A stretch of 64,000 nt of DNA. Source: DASUGC01 sp035606665 (GTDB lineage Bacteria; Acidobacteriota; Vicinamibacteria; Vicinamibacterales; SCN-69-37). The notes beneath the pieces are model-generated. The model saw nothing but the letters and a program-made list of their open reading frames with translations, made no database searches and had not been told where the DNA came from. Location: the NCBI GenBank assembly GCA_035606665.1, contig DATNEY010000032.1, positions 62,001-126,000 on the forward strand, written 5' to 3'. Both the position numbers and the translations under genes were made by a program. Positions 1-8,767 of the stretch are shown here, piece after piece; the first letter of the stretch is position 1; each line of letters starts with the position of its first letter.

Positions 1-195
1 CCGCCCAGCCTGTCCTGGATCTACAAGATCAACCCGCTGGCGCATCTGGTGGACGCATATCGCGCGGTGCTGCTGCGCGGCGAGCTGCCGCATCTGCATG
101 GCATTGCGTACCTCACGATTGGATCCCTGATGATGCTCGCGGTCAGCCTGGCATGGTTCCGGCACGCGAGTCACCGTTTTGCGGACGAACTCTGA
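1..195 (+). CDS. ABC-2 polysaccharide exporter permease (Wzm-like), C-terminal fragment
   Basis: The frame is open from the window edge and ends in TGA at 193-195, so only the last 64 residues are present. They contain an INPLAHLVDAYRAVLL stretch followed by one hydrophobic segment. The same arrangement (LNPMTPIIDAYRSILL) ends the complete permease at 30627-31427, and it is typical of ABC-2 type exporters of O-antigen or capsule. The stop overlaps the start of the ATPase gene (TGATG), which implies translational coupling and a Wzm/Wzt pair. The protein would form the inner-membrane channel moving a lipid-linked glycan to the periplasm. Substrate unknown. Confidence 0.8.
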   Translation, partial: PPSLSWIYKINPLAHLVDAYRAVLLRGELPHLHGIAYLTIGSLMMLAVSLAWFRHASHRFADEL

Positions 196-941
196 TGATC
201 CCCCCTGTTCGCGTCACCGGTGTCGGCAAGACGTTCCGCCGCTATCACCACGATCGGCCCGGCACGATCCAGGAGACGGTGGCGCGCGGCATCCGGGGAC
301 TCAGCAAAGTGGGGGCGATCGACCGCTTCTGGGCGTTGAAGAACATTACTTTCGATGTGCCGCCGGGCCGCACGGTCGGCATCGTCGGCGCAAACGGCTC
401 GGGCAAATCCACGCTTCTCAGGTTGATCGGCGGCGTCGGCAAACCCGACGCCGGAAAGATCGAAGTGCGCGGGCGGCTGGGAGCGCTGCTGGATCTCGCG
501 GCGGGCTTTCATCCCGAACTCAGCGGCCGTGAGAACGCCGTGCTCGCCGGGATCCTGAACGGACTGTCGCGCAGGCAGGTGCTCGAGCGGATGAAGGAGA
601 TCGTCGCGTTCGCCGAAATCCAGGACGCCCTCGACAATCCGATTCGCACGTACAGCACCGGCATGCAGATGCGGCTCGCCTTCTCGGTCGCCGTCCACAC
701 CGAACCGGACATCCTCCTCATTGACGAGGTCCTGGCGGTCGGCGACATCTCCTTCCAGCAGAAGTGCCTCGACCGCATCCGGCAGTTCCGTGCCGCGGGC
801 TGTTCGATCCTGCTCGTCTCGCACGTGGGTTCGAAGATCGAAGAGATGTGTGACGACGCCGTCTGGCTGGATCACGGCCAGCTGAAAGCGGAGGGACCGG
901 CCGGTGACGTCGTCCGGCAATACAGCGAGTACATGCGCTGA
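195..941 (+). CDS. ABC transporter ATP-binding protein of polysaccharide exporter (Wzt-like, short form)
   Basis: 248 residues. Walker A GANGSGKST is at residues 65-73, the signature motif STGMQ at about 154-158, Walker B ILLIDE at 173-178 and the switch His at 210. The FWALKNITFDV segment and the GAxLDLAAGFHPELSGREN segment are characteristic of the Wzt/TagH/KpsT class that energises glycan export. I start it at ATG 195, which overlaps the permease stop, rather than at the upstream in-frame ATG 153, which lies inside permease coding sequence. Unlike the second ATPase at 31429-32661, it lacks a C-terminal cargo-binding domain, so export through it probably does not depend on recognising a modified glycan end. 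It sits four bases before the next gene. Confidence 0.9.
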   Translation: MIPPVRVTGVGKTFRRYHHDRPGTIQETVARGIRGLSKVGAIDRFWALKNITFDVPPGRTVGIVGANGSGKSTLLRLIGGVGKPDAGKIEVRGRLGALLDLAAGFHPELSGRENAVLAGILNGLSRRQVLERMKEIVAFAEIQDALDNPIRTYSTGMQMRLAFSVAVHTEPDILLIDEVLAVGDISFQQKCLDRIRQFRAAGCSILLVSHVGSKIEEMCDDAVWLDHGQLKAEGPAGDVVRQYSEYMR

Positions 942-945
942 CGCG

Positions 946-2631
946 ATGGCCCTCCCACCCGCCGGCAGTTTCAACTCGCGATTGCTGTTCGTGGGCGCCG
1001 CACTCGCGGCGTTTCTGCTTCTCAATCACTCGGCGCGAGTCATCGGCAGCAGCGTCGGCCAGTTTCAGGACTCGCTCTGGGATTACAACCCAGCCGTGGG
1101 AATGGCGAACGGCATCTCGATCTACGAACCGCAGGAAATCAGCATCGGCGGGAGGCCCGTCCCGCTGACGACCGGGTCATACCAGGGCGCGACGCGCACG
1201 TGGACGCTCGTGCCTCTGCTCAAGATCTTCGGCACCTCGCCACGCACAATCACGACGCTCAACGCGGTCTATGCATTCGCCTACCTCCTCGCGCTCAGTT
1301 GGGCGCTTGTCCCCGCCGTCGGCAGACGCCTGGCGTGGCTGGCGTTTGTCGTGCCGTTCGTTGACACGAACCTGCTCGTCACGATGCCGCACGAGCCGGG
1401 TCCGTCACTGACGCAGTACATCTTCGGCGCGCTTTCGATCGGTGCGTTGTTGCGATACGTGGCCACCGGCTCCACCAGGCATCTGCTCCTCACGGCATTC
1501 TTCGAGGGCGCGCTGCTGGCTCAGAAACTCACTGCGATTCCCCTGGTGATCGGATTCGTGGTGGTGACGACGCTTGTGTCTCTGCCCGGCCTGCGCCGAG
1601 CGCGGCTCGAACGGGGTGCCGCGGACGCGATCTCGATGCGCCTGATTCTTCCGGTGTTCGTATTCCTGGTGCCGCTGTTCCCTCACCTCCTCTACCTGGC
1701 GCGCGCGGGCACGGCCGATCTGCTCTCGATGACCGATGCCACGCGCACGCCGTACTTCACGGCGCTGTTCCAGAACTTCGGCTATGGGATTGCACTCTTC
1801 GACGGCGTCGACTGGTACGGGCGGATGACGATCGATCCGGCTGCCGATTCGATGAAGCTGCCGCCGTTCCTGGCGTGGACGGCGTTCGCGCTCGCCGGCG
1901 GCTCGGTTCTCCTGGGCGGCTTTCGCCAGGGCTGGCGCGAACACGGCCGATTCGTGGCCGTGACCGCCGCCGTGCTGACCGCGTCGTTCCTGGCATACCC
2001 CGCGTTCGCCGGACTCAACCGGCCCTGGCACCTGTACATCATGATGCCGCTCGTCAACGCGATCGGACTCATGGGTCTCGTGCATGTGGCGCTTTCGGCC
2101 GGCGCCGCGATCGGCCGGCCGCGCGCCGCCGGGATTGTCGCAGCCGTTGCGCTGGCCGCCGCCAGCGGTCTCGGCCTGGTTCACGGGCTGACGATGGTGA
2201 GACGCTTCGACGCGATGAAGGGCATCGGCATGACCTCTCCAGCGCTGTACGAGATCTATCAGGCCACCGACGCGGCCCATCCCGATCGCGTGGTGACGCT
2301 CAACTATTCGCTGGGAAGCCCTCTGTTCGTGCTCTCGAACGCCCGCTTCAGAACGCACGACCTGGCGTGGACTGCGCTCACGGCCACGTACCAGGACGAG
2401 TTGCTCGACGACGTGGAGAAGAACGAGAGCACGGCGATCGTCTACCGGCTCTGCCGGGACACGCGCGGTGACGGCGACTGGATTCGCTGGCAGAACCGGG
2501 AGCCGGAGATCTTCGATTTCATCAAACGCGTCGAAGCCCGCGCGGAGAAGTTGTCCGTGACGCGGGTCACAGACAACAGGCAGACGGAGTTCGTGCTGAT
2601 ACGCAAGCGCCGGCCTGGCGACTCGCGCTGA
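946..2631 (+). CDS. Polytopic membrane protein, possible GT-C-type glycosyltransferase
   Basis: 561 residues from ATG 946, four bases after the ATPase stop. An in-frame GTG/ATG further upstream would overlap the ATPase. I do not recognise a specific family. About ten hydrophobic segments are visible, with a long first extracytoplasmic loop after TM1 (residues roughly 35-90) carrying acidic residues, and a soluble C-terminal tail of about 130 residues. This general plan resembles GT-C polyprenyl-phosphate-sugar-dependent transferases and other EPS-locus membrane proteins, but no diagnostic motif is clear. Position directly behind a glycan exporter supports a role in surface glycan synthesis or modification. 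Function is inferred from context only. Confidence 0.75.
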   Translation: MALPPAGSFNSRLLFVGAALAAFLLLNHSARVIGSSVGQFQDSLWDYNPAVGMANGISIYEPQEISIGGRPVPLTTGSYQGATRTWTLVPLLKIFGTSPRTITTLNAVYAFAYLLALSWALVPAVGRRLAWLAFVVPFVDTNLLVTMPHEPGPSLTQYIFGALSIGALLRYVATGSTRHLLLTAFFEGALLAQKLTAIPLVIGFVVVTTLVSLPGLRRARLERGAADAISMRLILPVFVFLVPLFPHLLYLARAGTADLLSMTDATRTPYFTALFQNFGYGIALFDGVDWYGRMTIDPAADSMKLPPFLAWTAFALAGGSVLLGGFRQGWREHGRFVAVTAAVLTASFLAYPAFAGLNRPWHLYIMMPLVNAIGLMGLVHVALSAGAAIGRPRAAGIVAAVALAAASGLGLVHGLTMVRRFDAMKGIGMTSPALYEIYQATDAAHPDRVVTLNYSLGSPLFVLSNARFRTHDLAWTALTATYQDELLDDVEKNESTAIVYRLCRDTRGDGDWIRWQNREPEIFDFIKRVEARAEKLSVTRVTDNRQTEFVLIRKRRPGDSR

Positions 2632-2674
2632 GTCCCATGGCGCACGACGGCGGTATACTCTCGGCCAAATTCTG

Positions 2675-5098
2675 ATGCGGATCCTGCGAGCCGGCGCGCT
2701 CTTCCTCGGCATCCTGATTCTCGTCATCGGTTTTCTTACCCACCAGATGTGGGCGCCGGTTCTCACGGCGCACGCGATCGGCGCCGCTGAGGGAATTGCG
2801 ATCCTGCTTGCCGCCGCGCTGATCCTCTCGAGGGTCACGGGCTTCCTGCCGTGGATGCTCGCCGTCGCGATCGCGCTCGTTCCCCTGATCCAGTTTCAAG
2901 GACTGGCCGCGGTCCTGTCGGCCGTGTTGCTGCTCCTCGCGGCGATCGGCGTCGGTACCGCCGTCGTTCCGGACCGGCATCGCGAGCCGCTCGTCGCAAC
3001 AATGGCAGGACTCGCGATCATCGCCGGCGCGGCCGGATGGCTCCTGCCCTTTCCTGTGTTCTCCGTCGCGACTGTGGGCGGTGCGCTCCTGCTGATCGTC
3101 GTCGTCCGGTGGCGGGCGATCGCCGCCGCGTTCAGGACCGGCCTGCACGGCGAGGCGATGGCGGCGGCGGGCGATCGCTGGGGAGCCCTCGGCCTTGCGG
3201 TGGCAATCGCGGCGTCCACGGCGCCCGCCTGGCTGCCGGTGCTCATGTCCGATGATCTGTCGACGCACCTGCAGATCCCGACGCAATTGTCCGAGGCCGG
3301 CGTCTACCGCCTCGACGTGGGCTCGCAGGTCTGGTCGCTGGCGCCATGGATGGTGGACGTCTGCCATGGTCTGGTCACTCTCGTCGGAGGCTCCGAATCC
3401 GTCGGGCCTCTCAACATCGCGTGGCTTGTGATTACCGCGCTTCTCGTGCGGCGCCTGGGCCGGATGGCCGGCCTGTCCAACGGCCTGGCGTGGCTGGGCG
3501 CCGTGCTCTACGTCACGATTCCCATGACGGGCGCGCTCACGATGAGCATGCAGACGGAAACAGCGACGGCGGCCGGACTGGCGGCGCTCGCCGCCGTCGT
3601 CATGGAGTCCGGAGCGCGCCCGGACACGCGCACAACGATTCTCGTTGCGGTGCTTTCAGCGTTCCTGCTGGGAACGAAGGTCATCAACCTCGTTTTTCTC
3701 GGGCCCGCGCTCCTGTGGCTCGCGTGGCAGTGGCGGACGGCGGTCCCATGGCGCCTGCTTCCGTTGATGGGTGCGGTCGTAGTGGCCGTCGGAGGCTCGA
3801 GCTTCGCGTACTCCGCAGTGCTCGCTCGCAATCCTGTGCTGCCGCTCTTCAACGATGTGTTTCGATCGCCGTGGTTCCCAACCGACCGCTGGGTGGACAC
3901 CTCGTTCGTCAAGGGCTTCAACCCGTTGTTGCCGTACGACCTGACCTTCAAGTCCGGTGAGTATTTCGAAGGAGTACAGGGCGCCGGAGGCTTCGTGGTC
4001 CTCGCGCTCCTCGGCGGCCTCCTGCCTGCGCTCTGGAACGCACGGATCCGGCCTCTGATGCTCGTCGCCGCTGCGGCCTGGATCCTGCCGTTGAGCCAGC
4101 TTCAGTACTTGCGATACGCCCATCCCTCGATGGTGCTCGTGGTACCGGCCCTGCTCGCCGGCCTGGCCACTGTTTCCTCGAAAGCCTGGTTGTCAGCCGC
4201 GGCCCTCGCTGTGTCGGCCCTTCAGGTCGCCTTCCTTCCGTCGGCGAGCTGGATTCTCAACCACGACGCGCTGCCCCTCCTTCTCGACAGCGGCCGTGAC
4301 GCGGTGATGAAACGCTTCGCTCCAGAACGGCTCGTGGCGAAGTACCAGCGTGAACACCTGACCGAGAGCGATCGGACGCTTATCGTGGCGACCGGGAACG
4401 CGTACATGGCCGAGTTCGGACGCCACGCGTTTGTCATGAACTGGTACGACACGGGGCTGCAGCACCATTACGAATCCGCACCGACCGAAGCAGATGGCTG
4501 GCAGCGAGTCATCGAGCAGTCGGGCGCCAATCACGTGCTGGTCCGGGACGGAGACGCGACGCCGGCTCTTCTGAAGTACTTGACCGATGCGAAAGCGCCG
4601 GTAGTCGCCTCGTTCGGTGGCGCCGATCTCTACCGGCTCCCGAACCAGGCTGCGCCGGGCGAGGTGGAAGCGCTTCCGGCAAACCACATCGGCGTGAAGT
4701 TCATCCTGACCCGGGATCATCCGATCCTGTTCGACGCCCGCGTGGAACTTGCCTGCAATCGGCCGTCGGCGCCCTACGCGTTCAGCTGGACGATGCCGGA
4801 CGTACTTGGCGCGGACCGCAAGCCCGTCGCGAAATACGAGTGGCTGACGTGCGGGTTGGATGGCCGCGCGGTCGCCGAAGTCGCAGTGGCGGCGCCGCCG
4901 CGCTCAGGGCCCATCTACTTCAACGTCAGCCCCGTCGACGAGACGAAGGGGGACACGGTGACACTGGTGTCCCATTGGGGGCAGATCCGGCGGGACCTCG
5001 CTGCCGAACGTGATCTGAGCGCGCGCGTTCGTTCCGTGCTGTGCCGGTTGCGGTTTTGCCGGATCGACAGTCCTCGGGTGTTGTTCTCGCATCCGTGA
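2675..5098 (+). CDS. Large polytopic membrane protein, GT-C-like, unknown function
   Basis: 807 residues from ATG 2675. The N-terminal two-thirds is strongly hydrophobic with a dozen or more membrane segments. A block near residues 190-215 (MSDDLSTHLQIPTQLSE) carries acidic and His residues in a periplasmic loop just after a membrane segment, which resembles the first-loop Asp/Glu arrangement of GT-C enzymes. The last 250 residues are soluble, with mixed alpha/beta character. I do not recognise a named family. It is the third gene in the plus-strand run starting with the ABC exporter, separated from the preceding gene by 43 bases. A TATACT hexamer at 2654-2659 lies too close to the start to be a convincing promoter. 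Confidence 0.75.
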   Translation: MRILRAGALFLGILILVIGFLTHQMWAPVLTAHAIGAAEGIAILLAAALILSRVTGFLPWMLAVAIALVPLIQFQGLAAVLSAVLLLLAAIGVGTAVVPDRHREPLVATMAGLAIIAGAAGWLLPFPVFSVATVGGALLLIVVVRWRAIAAAFRTGLHGEAMAAAGDRWGALGLAVAIAASTAPAWLPVLMSDDLSTHLQIPTQLSEAGVYRLDVGSQVWSLAPWMVDVCHGLVTLVGGSESVGPLNIAWLVITALLVRRLGRMAGLSNGLAWLGAVLYVTIPMTGALTMSMQTETATAAGLAALAAVVMESGARPDTRTTILVAVLSAFLLGTKVINLVFLGPALLWLAWQWRTAVPWRLLPLMGAVVVAVGGSSFAYSAVLARNPVLPLFNDVFRSPWFPTDRWVDTSFVKGFNPLLPYDLTFKSGEYFEGVQGAGGFVVLALLGGLLPALWNARIRPLMLVAAAAWILPLSQLQYLRYAHPSMVLVVPALLAGLATVSSKAWLSAAALAVSALQVAFLPSASWILNHDALPLLLDSGRDAVMKRFAPERLVAKYQREHLTESDRTLIVATGNAYMAEFGRHAFVMNWYDTGLQHHYESAPTEADGWQRVIEQSGANHVLVRDGDATPALLKYLTDAKAPVVASFGGADLYRLPNQAAPGEVEALPANHIGVKFILTRDHPILFDARVELACNRPSAPYAFSWTMPDVLGADRKPVAKYEWLTCGLDGRAVAEVAVAAPPRSGPIYFNVSPVDETKGDTVTLVSHWGQIRRDLAAERDLSARVRSVLCRLRFCRIDSPRVLFSHP

Positions 5099-5105
5099 GC
5101 CCGGC

Positions 5106-6965
5106 GTGAACACCATCGTCCGGGTGGCGGCGACTGTCGGCTTCGCCACGATCGCCATCGGTGGGTCTGCCCTGGCGAAAAAGGCGTCGTCTCAGACGCA
5201 GGCGCCGCCATTCATCACCGCGTCGCCGAATCCCGTTCCGCGGGCCGACGGACTCGGCGCCACGACAATCACCTGGGATGCCGGGAACGAGCCCGACGCG
5301 CGCGTGTTCGTATCAACGGACGGCGCCGCACCGAATCTTTTCGCGGCCGGCTCGCGTGGCAGCGAGATCGCTCCGTGGATCGCCGGCGGATCGACGTACG
5401 AGTTCCGGCTGCACCGTGGCGATCCGGCGGGCCCACCGCTCGCGGCGATACGCGTCACGCGCGTCCCCGATCCGTCTCCTCTCGAACTGATGCCGCGGCC
5501 GGCGGTGTTGAAGCCCTTCGCTGTTTCGTGGGCTCTCGCGCTTGTCGTGGCCGGCGTCTGCTGGATCGTCCGCAGACGTCTGCGCCGCCTGGCAGAAACG
5601 CCCCTGCCCATCGTCGTGGTGTGTGTGTTTGCCGCGATCGCGCCCTCGGTCCTCTGGGACCGAGGCGTCCTCGATGGCGAAGCGGTCTACTTCGTCACGC
5701 AGTACTCAGCCGATCGGCCGTTCTTTCCCAAGATCTTCGATCCCCACTTGAACGACTTCGACGCTTACCAGGCCCGCGAGCTGAGCTACGTCGTCGACTG
5801 GGCGGACGCGAGAGTGTACGGATCGCTGACACGCCGTATCGATCCGGGGTACTTCGTTCCCGCGAGCGGGATTGTCCTGACGCTGGGCCTTCTGCTGGTC
5901 TTCGTACGCGGCGCCAGGCGGACGTTTGCAAATACCGATCGCCTCACGCTCGCGCTGCTGCTCGGCCTGTTCGCCACTACATTCGTCGTGATGACCACCA
6001 TGGGAATCTTCTATCGATCCGGCAAGGCAGGGTTGATGGTGGTCCTTGCGGCGTTCCTGTTTCACCTCCGCGAGGTCGCCCGCCGACGCGCCGATCAATC
6101 CGGCCGGCCGCCGGGTCTCGTGACGACGGACAGTCTCTTTGCGTTCCTGATGACGGTCGCGGCGGGAATGCTGGACCGTCAGGGATTGTTCTACGCGGTG
6201 ATGGCGATGGCGCTTCTCGCCGTGCATTTCGCCATGACGCGAAGACTGCTCGATTTCATCATCGCGCTTGCCGCGGCCGTCGCAGTGTTGCAGGCGTACA
6301 ACCTCTGGCTCGCGCCATGGATCATCCACGCGCTCAACGGCTATTGGCCGGATTTCTACTACCAGCACATTCCAGCCGAGGACCTGGCGAAACTGCCACA
6401 GCTTTCGGTGGCCGCAGCTCGTCTGCTGGCTGAGAACGCGTGGGCACTCGCGGGCGGGTTCTGGCCGATGAGCGCGTCGGCTCTCGTGGCCGTTCTGGCC
6501 CTCGCAATACGGGAACGTGTGTTCGCGCGGCCAGATGGCGTGGCGTCGCCCGGATCGCGGCGTGTGCTCGCGTACGCCGCGCTTCTCGCCCTCGGACACA
6601 TCGCGATGTTCGCGATCATGATCGCGCGACACCACTACGTGAACGACTGGCCCGACCACCGCTATTGGTACTTCCCGCTGACGTACCTCGTCGTTGTCCT
6701 CTTTGGGCTCGCGGTGGGCCTGAACTGGCTGCTGGGCCGGCTCAGCGCCGGCGGGCGGCGTATCGTTCAGGTCGTCCTTCTGGCGCTTGTCATCGGCAAC
6801 CTGACGAGCCTCGAGTACTACCGGCGCGTGATGCTCGGCGGACCGTGGTTCGGACCGTCGCACGCGCAGTCGCTGCTGCTCGAGTCGTCGCTGCGCAAGG
6901 GTGAGGCTGAGCCCGGCCTCGACGACAAACGGCGAATCTTCCTCGAGTTCTGGAACGGGCGTTGA
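5106..6965 (+). CDS. Membrane protein with N-terminal Ig-like module, GT-C-like transmembrane region
   Basis: 619 residues from GTG 5106, seven bases after the previous stop. A cleavable-looking signal segment covers residues 1-24. Residues about 37-120 form one Ig/FN3-like module with TASPNPVP, TTITWDAG and STYEFRLH landmarks. The same module occurs five times in the protein encoded at 8768-10426. A basic RRRLRRL segment and some ten membrane segments follow, with a motif-poor hydrophobic core like GT-C enzymes. The fusion of the module to an integral membrane enzyme-like body suggests the module is a periplasmic docking or glycan-binding element. It ends exactly against the convergent gene: the two stops share the palindrome TGATCA. 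Confidence 0.75.
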   Translation: MNTIVRVAATVGFATIAIGGSALAKKASSQTQAPPFITASPNPVPRADGLGATTITWDAGNEPDARVFVSTDGAAPNLFAAGSRGSEIAPWIAGGSTYEFRLHRGDPAGPPLAAIRVTRVPDPSPLELMPRPAVLKPFAVSWALALVVAGVCWIVRRRLRRLAETPLPIVVVCVFAAIAPSVLWDRGVLDGEAVYFVTQYSADRPFFPKIFDPHLNDFDAYQARELSYVVDWADARVYGSLTRRIDPGYFVPASGIVLTLGLLLVFVRGARRTFANTDRLTLALLLGLFATTFVVMTTMGIFYRSGKAGLMVVLAAFLFHLREVARRRADQSGRPPGLVTTDSLFAFLMTVAAGMLDRQGLFYAVMAMALLAVHFAMTRRLLDFIIALAAAVAVLQAYNLWLAPWIIHALNGYWPDFYYQHIPAEDLAKLPQLSVAAARLLAENAWALAGGFWPMSASALVAVLALAIRERVFARPDGVASPGSRRVLAYAALLALGHIAMFAIMIARHHYVNDWPDHRYWYFPLTYLVVVLFGLAVGLNWLLGRLSAGGRRIVQVVLLALVIGNLTSLEYYRRVMLGGPWFGPSHAQSLLLESSLRKGEAEPGLDDKRRIFLEFWNGR

Positions 6966-7952
6966 TCAGGCGGGATCGCGGCGGGCCGGCGCAAGCGGAT
7001 GAACCGGGCGCTTCGGCACGCTCGCGATGTCGTGTCCGAAGAACGCCAGCAGAAACTGCAGCCCGCTCACGACGGCGACGGTCGCAATCATGATCGTCCC
7101 GACCGGTGTCGCAACTCCGGCTGCGAGCGACTGCCGCCAGTGCCAGCCGCCGAAAGTCATTCCGAACGCAAGCAGCCCGGTACCCGCCAGCAACTCGAGC
7201 GATGCCAGCGACACGTCGCGCAGGAAATAGTTGTAGCCGATGCGCCGCAGGAAGTTCGCGAAGTGCTTGCCGGCGAACTCGAAGACGATGCTGGAGATCC
7301 GGAGATTGCTGACTTCGTCGCCATAGCGCGCGTCCATCGGAACGTCCACGACCACCGCGCGAAAGGTGTTGAGGCGGAAGAGCATGTCGGTTTCGAAAAA
7401 GAACCGGCGGCTGATCCGTTCGAGCGGCAGCAGCGCGGCCATGCGCGCGTGAATCGCCGTGAAGCCGTTCGTCGGATCGAACAGGTCCCAGTATCCGGTG
7501 GACAGCTTGGCGAGCACCGACAGCACGCCATTCCCCACGACCCGCAGCCGCGGCATCCGCCCTATCTGCGCAAGGTCGTAAAAACGGTTGCCCTTGGTGT
7601 AATCCGCTTCCCTGCGGAGAATCGGCGCCACGAAGTACGGAATGAGCGCCGGATCCATCTGTCCGTCGCCATCCAGCTTGACGATGATGTCGGCGCCGTC
7701 GACGATGGCCGCTCGGTAGCCCGCCATCACGGCGCCGCCGACTCCGAGATTGACGGGGTTGTAGATGACGCGGACCCGGTCGTCGCCGGCTCGCTGCTCG
7801 ACGTAACGGCCCGTCTCCTGAGGGCACTTGTCGTCGACGACATAAATGCGCCAGACATCTCTATCGATGGCGCCGATCACGCCAGGGACAAGGTCGCGGA
7901 CCTTGTAGCAGGGAATTACAACTGCGACGCGGGCGCCGGGCGGCTGATTCAT
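6966..7952 (-). CDS. Family 2 glycosyltransferase with two C-terminal membrane segments (DPM1/GtrB-like)
   Basis: 328 residues. The N-terminus VAVVIPCYKVRD is the GT-A nucleotide-binding start; VVDDKCPQ and KLDGDGQMDP (residues about 92-101, the metal-binding DxD region) follow. The order and the NxGVGGAVMAGYR segment resemble dolichol- or undecaprenyl-phosphate mannosyl/glucosyltransferases. Two hydrophobic segments near residues 250-315 would anchor it to the inner membrane. Expected reaction: transfer of a sugar from a nucleotide sugar to polyprenyl phosphate, producing the donor used by GT-C enzymes such as those encoded nearby. It is third in a minus-strand run behind the repeat protein and another GT2. 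Confidence 0.88.
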   Translation of the reverse strand: MNQPPGARVAVVIPCYKVRDLVPGVIGAIDRDVWRIYVVDDKCPQETGRYVEQRAGDDRVRVIYNPVNLGVGGAVMAGYRAAIVDGADIIVKLDGDGQMDPALIPYFVAPILRREADYTKGNRFYDLAQIGRMPRLRVVGNGVLSVLAKLSTGYWDLFDPTNGFTAIHARMAALLPLERISRRFFFETDMLFRLNTFRAVVVDVPMDARYGDEVSNLRISSIVFEFAGKHFANFLRRIGYNYFLRDVSLASLELLAGTGLLAFGMTFGGWHWRQSLAAGVATPVGTIMIATVAVVSGLQFLLAFFGHDIASVPKRPVHPLAPARRDPA

Positions 7953-8007
7953 GGCCGAGTCCGTCGCTCCCAGGAAAGCATGAGCATGCCGAGGCGCCGG
8001 AATCGTA

Positions 8008-8754
8008 TCACCGCGATTCGCGGTACCGCCGCCAGATCCGGAACAACTCCAGCGGCGTCCTCAGGAAATCCGAAGCCCGCAGCTTGCTGCCGGCTTGGTC
8101 GGTCCAGACCAGGAGCGGCACCTCGACGAACATGCCTGCGGCCGCGGCGTGACCGCGCGAGCGCAGCAGCCGAAAGATCAGCTCCACATCGAAGAACCAC
8201 TTCGTAACGAACGGATCGCCGAACAACTCCGGAATCAGGCGCGCCCTGAACAGTTTCGCGCCGCACTGTGTGTCGTACACCGGCAGCCTCAGCATGAGGC
8301 TGACCACCGTCGCGAATACCCGGCCGGTGTAATGGCGCGAGGCATGCCGCCGGATATGGCGCCCGAGCAGCGCGACCCGGCTGCCGATGGCGAACTCGTG
8401 CGAGGGCTCGGCGTCCAGCGCCGCCTGGAGTTGACCGATCGTCGCGAGGGGCGCGGCCAGATCGGCGTCCAGAAAGCCGGCGTAGTCGAAGGCCTTCCAG
8501 CCCGCGATGGCATTGGCGGCGCTGCGAACGGCCTCCGCCTTTCCCTGGTTCTGTGGAAGGTTGAGCGCGTGTATCTGCGACGGACGCTCCTGTGAGAGCC
8601 GCGACAACACCTCAGCGGTTCCGTCGCGGCTGCCGTCGTTCACGAACAGGAAATGCACATCCGGCTGCGCCGAGGTGAATGCAAGAAACTCGGAGCTGTC
8701 GAGGCGGTTCGCCTCGTTGTAGCAGGGAACGATTACACAGGACGTCGGCATCGC
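8008..8754 (-). CDS. Family 2 glycosyltransferase, ALG5-like (polyprenyl-phosphate glucosyltransferase type)
   Basis: 248 residues from ATG 8754, chosen because CVIVPCYNEANRL begins five residues in; longer frames overlap the preceding gene. GT-A landmarks are FVNDGSRDGT (residues about 37-46), the QNQGKAEAVRSA segment and DADLAAP (95-101). These match the dolichyl-phosphate beta-glucosyltransferase type. A QCGAKLF segment typical of this group is also present. No strong membrane anchor is seen. Starting 13 bases after the repeat-protein stop and 55 bases before the next GT2, it is probably co-transcribed with both, so the two GT2 enzymes may make lipid-linked sugars for glycosylating the repeat protein or a neighbouring GT-C substrate (inference). 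Confidence 0.88.
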   Translation of the reverse strand, partial: AMPTSCVIVPCYNEANRLDSSEFLAFTSAQPDVHFLFVNDGSRDGTAEVLSRLSQERPSQIHALNLPQNQGKAEAVRSAANAIAGWKAFDYAGFLDADLAAPLATIGQLQAALDAEPSHEFAIGSRVALLGRHIRRHASRHYTGRVFATVVSLMLRLPVYDTQCGAKLFRARLIPELFGDPFVTKWFFDVELIFRLLRSRGHAAAAGMFVEVPLLVWTDQAGSKLRASDFLRTPLELFRIWRRYRESR

Positions 8755-8767
8755 GTCCCGGGTCCCG

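Noticed and set aside
2654..2659. TATACT as a -10 promoter element before 2675
   Set aside because: Would give a leader of only about nine bases and has no -35 partner.
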